Shown: positions 36,994 through 45,684, numbered from the stretch's first letter. The stretch is 55,988 bases of DNA from Bacteroidota bacterium (GCA_018267475.1 JAFDYI010000003.1:451-56438), one strand, 5' to 3'. The notes: generated by a model not told the origin, from the letters alone. Numbers and translations are program-made.

Positions 36994-38052
36994 CTAATCT
37001 TTTACGCGACTAAAACGCAAGGTCTTTAACATCCAGTTGGGAAGCGGTTTCTGAGGATTTCTTTTTCGTAAATCTAAGTACCAGCCTAATTTTTTTAGTA
37101 TCGGAATTTTAAATGTTTCTACAAATTCTATCAATGTGCCATCAGGGTCTTCTATATAACTAAAGTGCCCTGCGGCATCGCCCATTTCAAAATGAGTACC
37201 GCTATCTACTGTAAAAGGGGTGTTGGCTTGCTGGCAAGCCTTGCGCAAGGCGTCCATATTTTTTATGTCAAAACATAAATGAATAAAACCCAAATCGCCC
37301 CAAAATCGATTTTCAAAAATTTTGCGTGGTGTTTTATTTTCTATTTTTATTAGTTCAATATAGCTGGTGCCCAGCATGGTTGAAAAACTACCTTGGCGCC
37401 CTTTGCTGTGCGTAAGCAGTACGCGGTGGCATTTGCTTTTGCCAGAGGGCAAGGCTTCTAAATCGGAAAACACACTTTCTTCTTCGTGCAGCACTTTATC
37501 GTAACCCAAAATATCAGCATAAAATTTTTTTGATTTTTCTATATTGCTTACACCTAACACGGCCCCTATTACACCACCGGTTTCGTGCAAACTGCTATTA
37601 AACATCTCCTTGCTTTCTATCACTTCAAACATATTTCCAAAAACATCTTGACAATAAAAATGCTTTTGTCCGATAGGATTTTGACTTATTTCTCCTAAAA
37701 TTTTGATGCCTTTATTGTTAAATATTCCTAAAGTTTTAGAAATGTTTTCGGTTTTAATTTTGCCTATTAAAATGCCCAAATCGCCCAACTCTATATTAAA
37801 AGAACAGGGTTGAGGTACGCGACTGGTGTATTGCCAAATTTCTAAACCACCCCCGCCGCGCCCGCTAATAGCAAGGATAGCGTGCCTTTGGTGCGGTTTG
37901 TTACCGGTATATGGAAGCATTAAATTAGCTTCGGAGGCCTCGTTTAAAATAGGAATATCAATACCAAAATGCTTTCTATACCACCCAAAACCATCGTGCA
38001 CATTAGGCACACCCACCCCTAATTGCTGAATACCGGATATTATATATTCCAT
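36994..38052 (-). CDS. Two-domain VOC (glyoxalase/dioxygenase-like) protein
   Basis: A 352-residue protein with two vicinal-oxygen-chelate domains at about residues 5-145 and 158-330. Domain 1 begins GIQQLGVGVPNVHDGFGWYRKHFG; domain 2 has GAVLGVSNIEKSKKFYADILG and ends HFSYIEDPDGTLIEF, with a His and Glu in the usual metal positions. The layout resembles 4-hydroxyphenylpyruvate dioxygenase or catechol extradiol enzymes, but the reaction cannot be read off. It converges on the response regulator with a 9-base gap. Confidence 0.8.
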   Translation of the reverse strand: MEYIISGIQQLGVGVPNVHDGFGWYRKHFGIDIPILNEASEANLMLPYTGNKPHQRHAILAISGRGGGGLEIWQYTSRVPQPCSFNIELGDLGILIGKIKTENISKTLGIFNNKGIKILGEISQNPIGQKHFYCQDVFGNMFEVIESKEMFNSSLHETGGVIGAVLGVSNIEKSKKFYADILGYDKVLHEEESVFSDLEALPSGKSKCHRVLLTHSKGRQGSFSTMLGTSYIELIKIENKTPRKIFENRFWGDLGFIHLCFDIKNMDALRKACQQANTPFTVDSGTHFEMGDAAGHFSYIEDPDGTLIEFVETFKIPILKKLGWYLDLRKRNPQKPLPNWMLKTLRFSRVKD

Positions 38053-38087
38053 ATTTTTGTAATTTGGCGTAAAATTAAACGAAAAAA

Positions 38088-38648
38088 ATGAGTACTATGA
38101 TGAAAAAAAACAACGCAAAGTGGCCTTTAAAAATTTTTGCATGCTTTGTTTTGTTGTGCGGAAAAAATATACAAGCGCAAAGTAAGGTGTCTTTTGAAGA
38201 AGCACATAAGCGGCTTTTAGAAGATTATATTTTGTTTATTGATTCGGTGGAAAAAAAGCAAACCATTCAATCCGAATTTGATGTGCGGGCGCACAAGCAT
38301 TTATCGCGCATTGTGTTTACCGATGGGAAGTATGAATACCAGATTAAAAAAAACGTGCACGTATATAAAAGCGGTACACGCTATGAAAAAATAGAATGGA
38401 GCATTCGTGATTTCCGTCGTTTGTGGTTTCACAAAAAAATTTATCAAATAAAGCAAATAGGAAATAATTATCGGTTTATAGAAAAAGTAGATTTTGATTT
38501 TTCTAATCATTTAAAACCGGTACGGATTACAGCCAGTTATGATGATAATTATTTGTTGATACGCATTTTGCGCAGCAAAGGAAAAAAAGAAAGCGCTCAC
38601 TTGTTGGTAAAGCCGGTAAGCAGCATCCCTTTACTGCATCAGGATTAG
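38088..38648 (+). CDS. Exported hypothetical protein
   Basis: A 186-residue protein with a signal peptide (KIFACFVLLCGKNIQAQ). The mature part is basic and lysine-rich, with DVRAHKHLSRIVFTDGKYEYQI and a C-terminal beta-rich stretch. I do not recognise it. The start may be the second or third ATG (38097 or 38100), since MMKKNN is a more usual signal-peptide opening. It is divergent from the VOC gene across 35 bases. It is the last gene before the composition and strand change; copy B of the inverted repeat begins 21 bases downstream. Confidence 0.7.
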   Translation: MSTMMKKNNAKWPLKIFACFVLLCGKNIQAQSKVSFEEAHKRLLEDYILFIDSVEKKQTIQSEFDVRAHKHLSRIVFTDGKYEYQIKKNVHVYKSGTRYEKIEWSIRDFRRLWFHKKIYQIKQIGNNYRFIEKVDFDFSNHLKPVRITASYDDNYLLIRILRSKGKKESAHLLVKPVSSIPLLHQD

Positions 38649-38668
38649 TCCGCTTGAATTTTTAAATA

Positions 38669-38704
38669 CAAGTGCGTACAAAAAAATTTTGGTGATAGTA
38701 CCCT
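38669..38704 (-). repeat. Inverted repeat, copy B (region boundary)
   Basis: CAAGTGCGTACAAAA (38669-38683) and GATAGTACCCT (38694-38704) are the exact reverse complement of the two blocks of copy A at 15651-15687, in the same order and nearly the same spacing. No T arm is present here: the tRNA-like part of copy A stops matching beyond AGGGT. TACCCTA recurs at 38777-38783. The rest of the 196-base gap 38649-38844 holds no gene I can support. Confidence 0.85.
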
Positions 38705-38844
38705 ACGGATTGGATTTATCGAACTTTATTAATGATTTTCAAGCAATTAGAACGCTAATGGACATTCTCCCTCGGATACCCTAAGCGGCAAGGTTTCGAA
38801 CTTTTACTTTTAGGGACAAAATTAGAGCGTGCCAGAAATACAAA

Positions 38845-40005
38845 TTAGGGTCTGATCCTTAAAATGTAAATCGAAACACCAACCGCAACAATACCACTTA
38901 TTAAAAATGTTGCAGATGGATTAAAAGAGTACCACAACAAGCCGGCAATCGAACTTGCAAGCATAGTTGCAATACTTTGAAAGGCTGTATAAGTTCCTAT
39001 AGCTGTGGCTGTATTTTCCTTTTTGCAAATATTGGTGATCCATGCTTTAGCGATTCCTTCGGTTGCAGCTGCATATACTCCATATAAAAAAAACAAAGCA
39101 ATGAATATTATTTTGTTTTCGGTGTAAGCCATTCCTAAATAAACTACTGCAAATAAAACCAATCCTGAAATAAATATTTTTTTCATTCCGATTTGATCGG
39201 CTAAAATTCCTAATGGATATGAAAACAATGCGTAAATCAGATTATAGAATACATAAACACCAATAACGGTGGCATCATTATAGCCAGCCTCTTTGATTTT
39301 CAATAACAGAAACACATCGGAGCTATTGAACAAAGTAAATACCAATAAAGCACCTACCAATTTACGATAGGTTGCAGGGCTTTCTTTCCAATATCTAACA
39401 AAATCCAATAACCTTGTTTTCGTTTTTGGTTTCGTTTGTTCCTTCTGTTTTTCCTTTATGAAAAATGTAATTGCGATAGCAGTGATGCCCGGAAAGAAAG
39501 CAATAAAGAAAAGCGTTTTATAATCGTTTGGATAATATGCCAAATAAACCAAAGCCGCCAATGGCCCGATTACTGCGCCTAATGTATCCATTGAACGGTG
39601 AAAACCAAATACACGTCCTTTTGTCTGCGGAGTTGCTTCATCGGATAATAAGGCATCTCTTGCACCTGTTCTTACCCCCTTACCAAGTCGGTCAATGGTT
39701 CTCGAAAAGAAAATCCAAAGTGGGTATGTAAACAAAGCCATCATTGGTTTTGAGATTGCACTAAAAGCATATCCTATTTGAACGAATGGTAAACGCTTTC
39801 CTTTGTTGTCGCTTAAATTCCCGAAGTAGCCTTTACTTAAACCCGCTGTTGCTTCTGCAAAGCCTTCTAAAACTCCAATTAAGATAATGGAAAAACCTAT
39901 TGTCTTTAAATAGATCGGCATAACCGGATAAAGCATTTCACTTGCTACATCGGTAAATAAACTCACTAATGACAGTATCCAAATATTTCTTGTAATTATT
40001 TTCAC
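38845..40005 (-). CDS. MFS transporter (last gene of the metal operon)
   Basis: A 386-residue major facilitator with about 12 membrane segments. The motif-A-like loop after TM2 reads GNLSDNKGKRLPF, and SRTIDRLGKGVRTGARDALLSDEA is a well-conserved segment of a drug/metal-associated MFS subgroup. The start overlaps the end of the HMA-CDF gene by 4 bases, so it is translationally coupled to it. Substrate unknown; a metal complex or small-molecule export role is inferred from context. Confidence 0.85.
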   Translation of the reverse strand: MKIITRNIWILSLVSLFTDVASEMLYPVMPIYLKTIGFSIILIGVLEGFAEATAGLSKGYFGNLSDNKGKRLPFVQIGYAFSAISKPMMALFTYPLWIFFSRTIDRLGKGVRTGARDALLSDEATPQTKGRVFGFHRSMDTLGAVIGPLAALVYLAYYPNDYKTLFFIAFFPGITAIAITFFIKEKQKEQTKPKTKTRLLDFVRYWKESPATYRKLVGALLVFTLFNSSDVFLLLKIKEAGYNDATVIGVYVFYNLIYALFSYPLGILADQIGMKKIFISGLVLFAVVYLGMAYTENKIIFIALFFLYGVYAAATEGIAKAWITNICKKENTATAIGTYTAFQSIATMLASSIAGLLWYSFNPSATFLISGIVAVGVSIYILRIRP

Positions 40006-40817
40006 TTTGATAATTTTAATATTCTCAAGGCTCCGATTATTACGAAGCCAAATACAATAGTTCCTGTAATTAAATCAGGCCATTTGGAATTGAAAAAATA
40101 AACCATGATTCCGGCAGCAATAACGCCAATGTTTATTAACACATCATTACTTGTGAAAATTAAACTTGCCTGAATATGAGCTTCTTTACTTTTAGATTTT
40201 TGCAGTAATATTAAAGAAGTTGCATTTCCAATGAGTGCTAAACTGGAAATTACAACCATCGTTTGAAATACAGGAACTTCTTCATAACCCAAGAATCGTT
40301 TAATAACTTCAAGCAATCCTAAAATTGCTAGAAGAATCTGTAAATACCCGCTGATTTTGGCTATTTGTTTTTTCTTTGCAACTGCATGACCAATGGCATA
40401 TAGACTCAACGCATACACAATCGAATCTGCAAACATATCTAAGCTGTCTGCCACTAAACCCATTGATCTCGAAATAAAGCCGTAAGTAATTTCCAATACA
40501 AAGAAGAAGAAATTAATCACTAAAACACTCCATAATAATATTGTCTCGCTCTTTTCATTTGAAGAAATATTTTCTTCATTTTGAATTGAGGAGATAAGTT
40601 TTGAATCTAATTTTAATTCTTCAATACTCTTATTAATGATGTTTACATCTGCGTTATGAAACACGAATAATTTTCTCTTAGGAATATCAAATACAAGTTT
40701 TTCAATACCCTCAATGTCAGAAAGCTTCATGCGAATTAATTGCTCCTCGGAAGGGCAATCCATTTTGGTAATATTAAATTCTGATTTAAACACTTTCAAA
40801 TTTACTTTAATTTCCAT
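40002..40817 (-). CDS. CDF-type cation transporter with N-terminal HMA-like domain
   Basis: A 271-residue protein. Residues 10-75 look like a heavy-metal-associated fold with a single cysteine in ITKMDCPSEE (Cys21). Residues 92-268 are six membrane segments of the cation diffusion facilitator family, with Asp124, Asp127 and Asp131 in LVADSLDMFAD and Asp224 in TSNDVLINIG as candidate metal ligands. It ends right after TM6 and so lacks the usual cytoplasmic CDF C-terminal domain; the N-terminal domain may replace it. It probably exports a divalent or monovalent metal from the cytosol. It overlaps its neighbours by 16 and 4 bases. Confidence 0.85.
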   Translation of the reverse strand: MEIKVNLKVFKSEFNITKMDCPSEEQLIRMKLSDIEGIEKLVFDIPKRKLFVFHNADVNIINKSIEELKLDSKLISSIQNEENISSNEKSETILLWSVLVINFFFFVLEITYGFISRSMGLVADSLDMFADSIVYALSLYAIGHAVAKKKQIAKISGYLQILLAILGLLEVIKRFLGYEEVPVFQTMVVISSLALIGNATSLILLQKSKSKEAHIQASLIFTSNDVLINIGVIAAGIMVYFFNSKWPDLITGTIVFGFVIIGALRILKLSK

Positions 40818-43045
40818 CTGATTCCTATATACGTTTCTCTACCTCTTGTAGGCCCCCATACAGATGAAGTGTCAAAATATTTGCTAAACGGATCTTGCCA
40901 ACTTACAATCGGTCTTTTCTGTCTGAAATCAAAAATATTTTCACAACCCACATAAACATCAAATCGCTTCCATTTGTATGTTATTTGAGCATTTAAAAGT
41001 GTGTAAGGTTTTGAGTAATCCGCATGTTGATATTCTATTGGGTTGGTAGCCGTGTTTGGCAGCCTTTGTTTGTCATACCAATGAGCATTCACATCAAAAT
41101 ACCATTTGTCGTTTTTAGGGCGATAGGAAATTGTAGCCATTACACGATTTTTAGGATTGAATGGCAATAAATATTTTGAGCCACTAATCTCTCTGTAAAC
41201 ATCAAGGTAATTGTATGCGGTTCTAAATTCCAACACTTTAAAGAATTTAAAATTGGCTTCTATTTGTAAACCGTTTGAAATGGAAGCTCCTGTAAAGTTC
41301 TTTATAATTGCTTTTGTAGGATCGCTATCGTAATCTGGAAAGAACTGATTAAAGAATCGTGTTTGATAAAAATCCGCACTAAAATTTCCACTTACTTTTT
41401 CTTTATCAAATGTGTAAGTGTAGTTAAGCCCCCAATTCAATCCTTGTTCAGGCTTCAACTGTTCAGCAAAAACAATGTCTCTTGAGCTAACAAGAAGATT
41501 TATATTTTCGCTGAATAAATTTACCTGTCGCCATCCTGTTCCAATCGATCCTCTCACTGTATTGTTTTTATTGATGCTGTATTTAATCAAGGTACGTGGA
41601 GTAAATATAGAGCCGAACTTATTATGATTATCTAGTCTCGCACCAACAATCCAAACTACTTTGTCTTCGTTCCAATGAAAGGTATTCTCAGCAAAAACTC
41701 CAGGAACAACTTGTTTGGTATTATAAAGTCCTGCATAAGTTCTGTGTAAAGAAGTATCTGTGAAACTTACATTTTCATTCAAATCCTGATAACGGAAACT
41801 CACACCATATTTTAATAGATGTTGTTCTTTCCAAAGCCATTCGTGTTGCAGATTAGCGTATCCATTTAATTGCTCCGCATCGTATTTTACGGTTCCGAAA
41901 TATGAATTTTGTTTTTGGTAAAACCCTGAAGCAATAAAAACTAATACATGATCGTCATTAAAACGATAACCAGTTTTAGTATAAAGTTCGGGCTGACTAT
42001 AATTTACTGTTTGACCATAAACACTTGTACTTCCTTTTTCATTATTTGGATTGAAGAATGTTTGTCCGCCAATACGCTGCTCGTTTAAATAGCGAATACC
42101 AATGTGGGTAAACACACCTTTTTTATTTTCATTCCCATACTTCCATCGGTTGTAAGCCATGTATCGTGTAAGTAATGGAAGATCAAGAAAATTGTCCTTG
42201 TCCCTATCAAACTTGTTGGCAGGTTGTACAGTATGAAAAGTAAGTAGCGTACTCCATTTATTATTCTTACCTAATGAAGCAGAATAGTTTGCATTAAAAT
42301 GTTTCTCCATAAAATTATTGAGGTAAACATTAAATAATAACTTCTCAGCTTTGTCGGGCATTTTAGGAAGTACATTTATTTGTCCGCTAATACTTTCATA
42401 ACCTTGCAATACAGAATTAGCTCCTTTCGATACAAAGATGTTATCTACCAAAGTACCTGGAATACTGCTAATTCCATAGGTAAAGGATAAACCTTGAAAC
42501 ATAGGCATACCATCAAATAATAATTGATTGTAAACTCCTGATAAACCCAAAATCCTCAACTCCTTTGAGTTGGTTATCACGTTGGTTGTTTGAGGTTGAA
42601 CAGAGGCTTGTGTTTCAAAGCACCCAGCTAAATCACAACAAGCAGACTTGGTCAATTCCTTTTGAGTAATGACCTCTGTTTTGATTGGATTGATATTTGA
42701 AATATATGCTGTTCCCTGCTCGCCAACAACAGTTACCTCTTTAAGTTGCTTAACTCCTTTAAGTGTAACGCTTATGTAGGTTTGATCTGTTATAAGAACA
42801 GTATCTGAATCATAGCCAACGAAACTAAAAACTAATCGCTTGTCAGCAATGCTATCGGTCTTTATTTCAAATACGCCATTTTCATTGGCACTTGCACCAA
42901 TGGTCGTTCCTAACCAATGTATTGCTGCACCGGGTAAAATTTCTTTTTCATGTTCACCTTTGCCAAATACTTTTCCCTTCAGGGTTTGTCCCTGAATAGA
43001 AAGCACCATCCCTAAAAGGCAAAGGGTGGTTAGTAGGGCTTTCAT
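40802..43045 (-). CDS. TonB-dependent outer-membrane receptor with cysteine-bearing plug
   Basis: A 747-residue receptor. Residues 1-20 are a signal peptide and 21-97 a CarboxypepD-like domain. A plug from about 115 to 230 includes ELRILGLSGVYNQLLFDGMP and SGQINVLPKMP. A long barrel follows, ending IGIRWKLK. At the plug start, SACCDLAGCFET places Cys136, Cys137 and Cys142 together, which is unusual for receptors and suggests soft-metal binding. The operon mates (secreted HMA protein, HMA-CDF, MFS) support metal or metallophore traffic. Direction (uptake versus sensing) is not shown. Confidence 0.9.
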   Translation of the reverse strand: MKALLTTLCLLGMVLSIQGQTLKGKVFGKGEHEKEILPGAAIHWLGTTIGASANENGVFEIKTDSIADKRLVFSFVGYDSDTVLITDQTYISVTLKGVKQLKEVTVVGEQGTAYISNINPIKTEVITQKELTKSACCDLAGCFETQASVQPQTTNVITNSKELRILGLSGVYNQLLFDGMPMFQGLSFTYGISSIPGTLVDNIFVSKGANSVLQGYESISGQINVLPKMPDKAEKLLFNVYLNNFMEKHFNANYSASLGKNNKWSTLLTFHTVQPANKFDRDKDNFLDLPLLTRYMAYNRWKYGNENKKGVFTHIGIRYLNEQRIGGQTFFNPNNEKGSTSVYGQTVNYSQPELYTKTGYRFNDDHVLVFIASGFYQKQNSYFGTVKYDAEQLNGYANLQHEWLWKEQHLLKYGVSFRYQDLNENVSFTDTSLHRTYAGLYNTKQVVPGVFAENTFHWNEDKVVWIVGARLDNHNKFGSIFTPRTLIKYSINKNNTVRGSIGTGWRQVNLFSENINLLVSSRDIVFAEQLKPEQGLNWGLNYTYTFDKEKVSGNFSADFYQTRFFNQFFPDYDSDPTKAIIKNFTGASISNGLQIEANFKFFKVLEFRTAYNYLDVYREISGSKYLLPFNPKNRVMATISYRPKNDKWYFDVNAHWYDKQRLPNTATNPIEYQHADYSKPYTLLNAQITYKWKRFDVYVGCENIFDFRQKRPIVSWQDPFSKYFDTSSVWGPTRGRETYIGIRWKLK

Positions 43046-43392
43046 TTTTTTTCAGGTACAGCTTTAAATGTTTTTACCTTGTATGGTTTCTCTTCAGGGT
43101 TGTCGCAACTCGGTGCATTCTCAATAGCAGTTCTGATTTGTTTTTCAGTGATAATAGCTGTATGATATTTAACAGTAAAAATAACTGCTTCTGATTTTAC
43201 TTCAGAGTAAGTCACATCGTCAATGCCCTCTTCATTTACCAATTTCTTTTTTATGATTGGCAAATCCATTGTACAAGAGATTCCTTTTATTTTTATAGTT
43301 GCTGTTTTAAGTGTATCGTTTGCTTGGGCTTTAGCAGGATTTGTTGCACCTAAAGCAATAAATAGTGCGATGATTGAAATTATCGTTTTCAT
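43042..43392 (-). CDS. Secreted heavy-metal-associated (HMA) domain protein
   Basis: A 116-residue protein with a signal peptide (SIIALFIALGATNPAKAQ) and one HMA domain at about residues 30-100. The metal loop reads GISCTMD, so it keeps one Cys (Cys40) where classic HMA domains have CxxC. A second Cys lies in APSCDNPEE. It is likely a periplasmic metal chaperone. It overlaps the TonB receptor start by 4 bases and opens the HMA-TonB-CDF-MFS operon. Confidence 0.85.
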   Translation of the reverse strand: MKTIISIIALFIALGATNPAKAQANDTLKTATIKIKGISCTMDLPIIKKKLVNEEGIDDVTYSEVKSEAVIFTVKYHTAIITEKQIRTAIENAPSCDNPEEKPYKVKTFKAVPEKK

Positions 43393-43429
43393 TTTTTTAG
43401 TCTAATTGAATTAAATAATGATGACACCA

Positions 43430-43472
43430 TGCGTAACAAAACGCACAATGACATAAACCTTTACGGTTTATG
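43430..43472. terminator. Two adjacent hairpins between the Cys-rich gene and the HMA operon
   Basis: TGCGT (43430-43434) pairs with ACGCA (43441-43445). CATAAACC (43452-43459) pairs perfectly with GGTTTATG (43465-43472) around TTTAC. On the plus strand an A/T-rich tract follows; on the minus strand, the direction of the genes, no T run follows. They may act as an attenuator or an mRNA-end structure. Confidence 0.4.
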
Positions 43473-43494
43473 ATTTATTATTTTTAAAAAACAA

Positions 43495-43836
43495 TTAAGC
43501 TAGTTTAGGCGGTTGCCAAAAGTCAGGAGTATACTGAGAGATTGAATTCTCTATTCTTGAAATAAGTATTGCTTTTTGAATAACTGGTGGCTCAACACCA
43601 AAGAAGCCGCTTTTAACGGTAAAACCCAAGCAACAACCGCATGATTGAAAAGGATTGCAGTTTTGGTCTTTACAATCTCCGTCTTTCTTTTGAGTGTCTT
43701 TTGGCGCATCCTCTTCCTCATCACAACAAGATGAGCCACAACATTCCGAAACAGGCTTTTCAGAGGCTAATACAAACATTGGCTGTACGGTTAAAAGTAC
43801 AACTACGAATGTTAGTATATATGAAAGCCATTTCAT
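43495..43836 (-). CDS. Secreted cysteine-rich protein, putative metal binder
   Basis: A 113-residue protein with a signal peptide (residues 1-24). The mature part has two clusters: ECCGSSCCDEEED and DCKDQNCNPFQSCGCC. The C-terminus TPDFWQPPKLA recalls small secreted proteins encoded beside cation-efflux genes in Bacteroidota (DUF6660- or HYC_CC_PP-like), but the family is unconfirmed. Metal sequestration in the periplasm is a reasonable inference. A TACCTTTG promoter lies 7 bases before the ATG, so it is transcribed ahead of the HMA operon. The gap upstream (43852-44053) holds only an imperfect GGGGTA/TACCCC hairpin (43960-43985). Confidence 0.75.
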   Translation of the reverse strand: MKWLSYILTFVVVLLTVQPMFVLASEKPVSECCGSSCCDEEEDAPKDTQKKDGDCKDQNCNPFQSCGCCLGFTVKSGFFGVEPPVIQKAILISRIENSISQYTPDFWQPPKLA

Positions 43837-43843
43837 TGAATCA

Positions 43844-43851
43844 CAAAGGTA
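43844..43851 (-). promoter_or_regulatory. TACCTTTG promoter box of the Cys-rich gene
   Basis: An exact minus-strand TAnnTTTG match 7 bases before the ATG at 43836. It gives a nearly leaderless transcript. Confidence 0.6.
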
Positions 43852-44053
43852 TGAATTTAACTTAAATTATTTGATCTTTTCTGCACTAAAAAAGAAGAGT
43901 ATCATCCTCCTTTTACTATTCTTTGTCAATATACAGATTTGGCTGGGTAAGGAATACAAGGGGTATTTTAGTAAATTATTACCCCTATCGCCGTCCACTA
44001 TTCATTACTTTAATTCTTTCATTCCGCACCATTCTGTCCCTAGATAAATTGTT

Positions 44054-44371
44054 TTAGTTTTCAAACCATCCAAAAGTTCCGCCACAAAGCCAAGTGGCAT
44101 ATTTAAAACCAAATTCTTGCAGTTTCTCTGCTGCTTGTGTCGACCGTCCTCCGCCTTTTCCACAAGCCGTAATTACAAAATCACTTTTATCAAATAATTT
44201 ACTTGCCAATTCTATTTCTAAAATAGCAATATTAATTGCACCCGGTATATGAGATTCCTCATACTCTTCTTTGCTTCGCACATCAAGTATTTTAACTTGC
44301 TGCTGTTTAGTTTCTATTAAATGCTTTAACTCTTTAAGAGCAATGCAATTGTTCGGTTGTACACTCTCCAT
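44054..44371 (-). CDS. Rhodanese-like sulfurtransferase
   Basis: A 105-residue single rhodanese domain. The N-terminal DVRSKEEYEESHIPGAINI and the active loop TACGKGGGRS (Cys70) are intact. It carries persulfide sulfur or detoxifies thio-compounds in the cytosol; no signal peptide is present. The start overlaps the upstream MFS gene by 38 bases in another frame, which implies coupling. Confidence 0.9.
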   Translation of the reverse strand: MESVQPNNCIALKELKHLIETKQQQVKILDVRSKEEYEESHIPGAINIAILEIELASKLFDKSDFVITACGKGGGRSTQAAEKLQEFGFKYATWLCGGTFGWFEN

Positions 44372-45617
44372 TTTTTTTGTTTTTAAACCAATTCAAAAAC
44401 TTAATTGAATTATCATTTTTACACTTCATGCGGTAAAGAATAATAACTGATGACGCAACTGTTAATAAGCCGATTACAATTATTGAAGCGTTAATGCCTA
44501 ATGCATCCGCAATTATACCCGTTAAAATTGCGCCAATGGCGTAACCAGAATCTCTCCATAATCTGAATATTCCCAAACTTTTTGCCCTGTCGTGTGGATT
44601 AGTGTTCTCTGCAATTGTAGCAAGAAATGTTGGGTAAACCATTGCTGTTCCCCAGCCCAAAACAACCGAAAGAATAATGTAATGAGTCATTGTTTGAGCC
44701 CAAGGCATTATTAATAAAGCCAGTCCTTGTAAAAACATTCCGGTGAACAACAAATCCTTCTTACAAAAATGATCTGCCATCTTTCCTGTTACTAATTGTC
44801 CTAGTCCCCATACGGCAGGATAGGTTGCTGTTATGATCCCAATTTGTTCAATACTAAAATTCTTGTGAGCCAATAATATTGGAAATATTCCCCATACCAT
44901 TCCATCATTTAGATTATTGATCAACCCTGCCTGCGTTACTGACCCAAGATTTTTATCCTTCCATGTAGTATCCCAAAAAATATTTTTTAGTAAAGGAACA
45001 TTGCTTGATGTGCTTTCTTTGGCAACATGATGTTTAGTGTCTTTTATAAATAACCAACTTCCGAAAAACCCAAGCAATGATAAAGCTATTCCAATAAAAA
45101 ACGGGTACGGTCTAACCCCATATTGCCCGGCAACCCATCCAGTAAGAAAGGCTACAATTGCGACTGATAGATATCCTGCAAACTCATTTAATCCCATTGC
45201 GAAACCACGTTGCTTTTCTCCAACAAGATCAATCTTCATCACAACTGTGCTACTCCAAGTTAATCCCTGATTGATACCTAACAATATATTTACAGCAATG
45301 ATCCAATTCCAATTTGGTGCATACATTAAAATAAGAGGGACAGGAAGAGCAAATAGCCATCCAATAACAAGAAGATTTTTTCTACCAATTTTATTTGCAA
45401 GCGCACCTGTATAATAGTTTGTGATGGCTTTTACTAATCCAAATACAATTATAAAAGATAAAATTGCAGTTTTAGCTGCAATATGAAATTCTCCCTCTGC
45501 GATTTTTGGAAGTATTGATCTTTCAAGGCCAACCATACCCCCAACAAAGGCATTAATAATTACAAGCAGGGTAAACTGCTTCCAATTTTCTTTCAGACCA
45601 AGTTTTACGTTTTCCAT
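44334..45617 (-). CDS. MFS transporter coupled to rhodanese
   Basis: A 427-residue major facilitator with 12 predicted membrane segments. Landmarks are YTGALANKIGRKNLL after TM2, KIDLVGEKQRGFAMGLNEFAGY, and RAKSLGIFRLWRDSGYAIGA in the C-half. The tail ends KKNGECTTEQLHCS with two cysteines. The link with the downstream rhodanese and upstream Crp-like gene suggests sulfur-compound or metalloid/drug transport, without a specific substrate. Confidence 0.87.
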   Translation of the reverse strand: MENVKLGLKENWKQFTLLVIINAFVGGMVGLERSILPKIAEGEFHIAAKTAILSFIIVFGLVKAITNYYTGALANKIGRKNLLVIGWLFALPVPLILMYAPNWNWIIAVNILLGINQGLTWSSTVVMKIDLVGEKQRGFAMGLNEFAGYLSVAIVAFLTGWVAGQYGVRPYPFFIGIALSLLGFFGSWLFIKDTKHHVAKESTSSNVPLLKNIFWDTTWKDKNLGSVTQAGLINNLNDGMVWGIFPILLAHKNFSIEQIGIITATYPAVWGLGQLVTGKMADHFCKKDLLFTGMFLQGLALLIMPWAQTMTHYIILSVVLGWGTAMVYPTFLATIAENTNPHDRAKSLGIFRLWRDSGYAIGAILTGIIADALGINASIIVIGLLTVASSVIILYRMKCKNDNSIKFLNWFKNKKNGECTTEQLHCS

Positions 45618-45636
45618 TTCGGGTAAATTGATAATA

Positions 45637-45680
45637 CAAAATTACCCTGATGAAATCTGAAAACACTTTACATATGATAA
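45637..45680 (-). promoter_or_regulatory. Promoter and candidate Crp-type operator of the MFS-rhodanese unit
   Basis: On the minus strand TAATTTTG (45637-45644) is an exact -7 box 20 bases before the MFS start. The imperfect palindrome CTTTACATATGATAAG (45665-45680, six of eight pairs) lies at the -33 region, in the 67-base gap behind the Crp/Fnr-type gene. It would suit control by that regulator. Confidence 0.35.
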
Positions 45681-45684
45681 GAAA

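Noticed and set aside
38705-38844. Possible tRNA or integrase attachment arm with TTCGAA and TACCCTA
   Set aside because: The apparent T stem has mismatches at two of five pairs and no other arm can be drawn. Kept only as flank of the repeat.
43960-43985. GGGGTA/TACCCC inverted repeat near 43.97 kb
   Set aside because: Six pairs with a 14-base loop and no T run. Not convincing as a terminator or operator.
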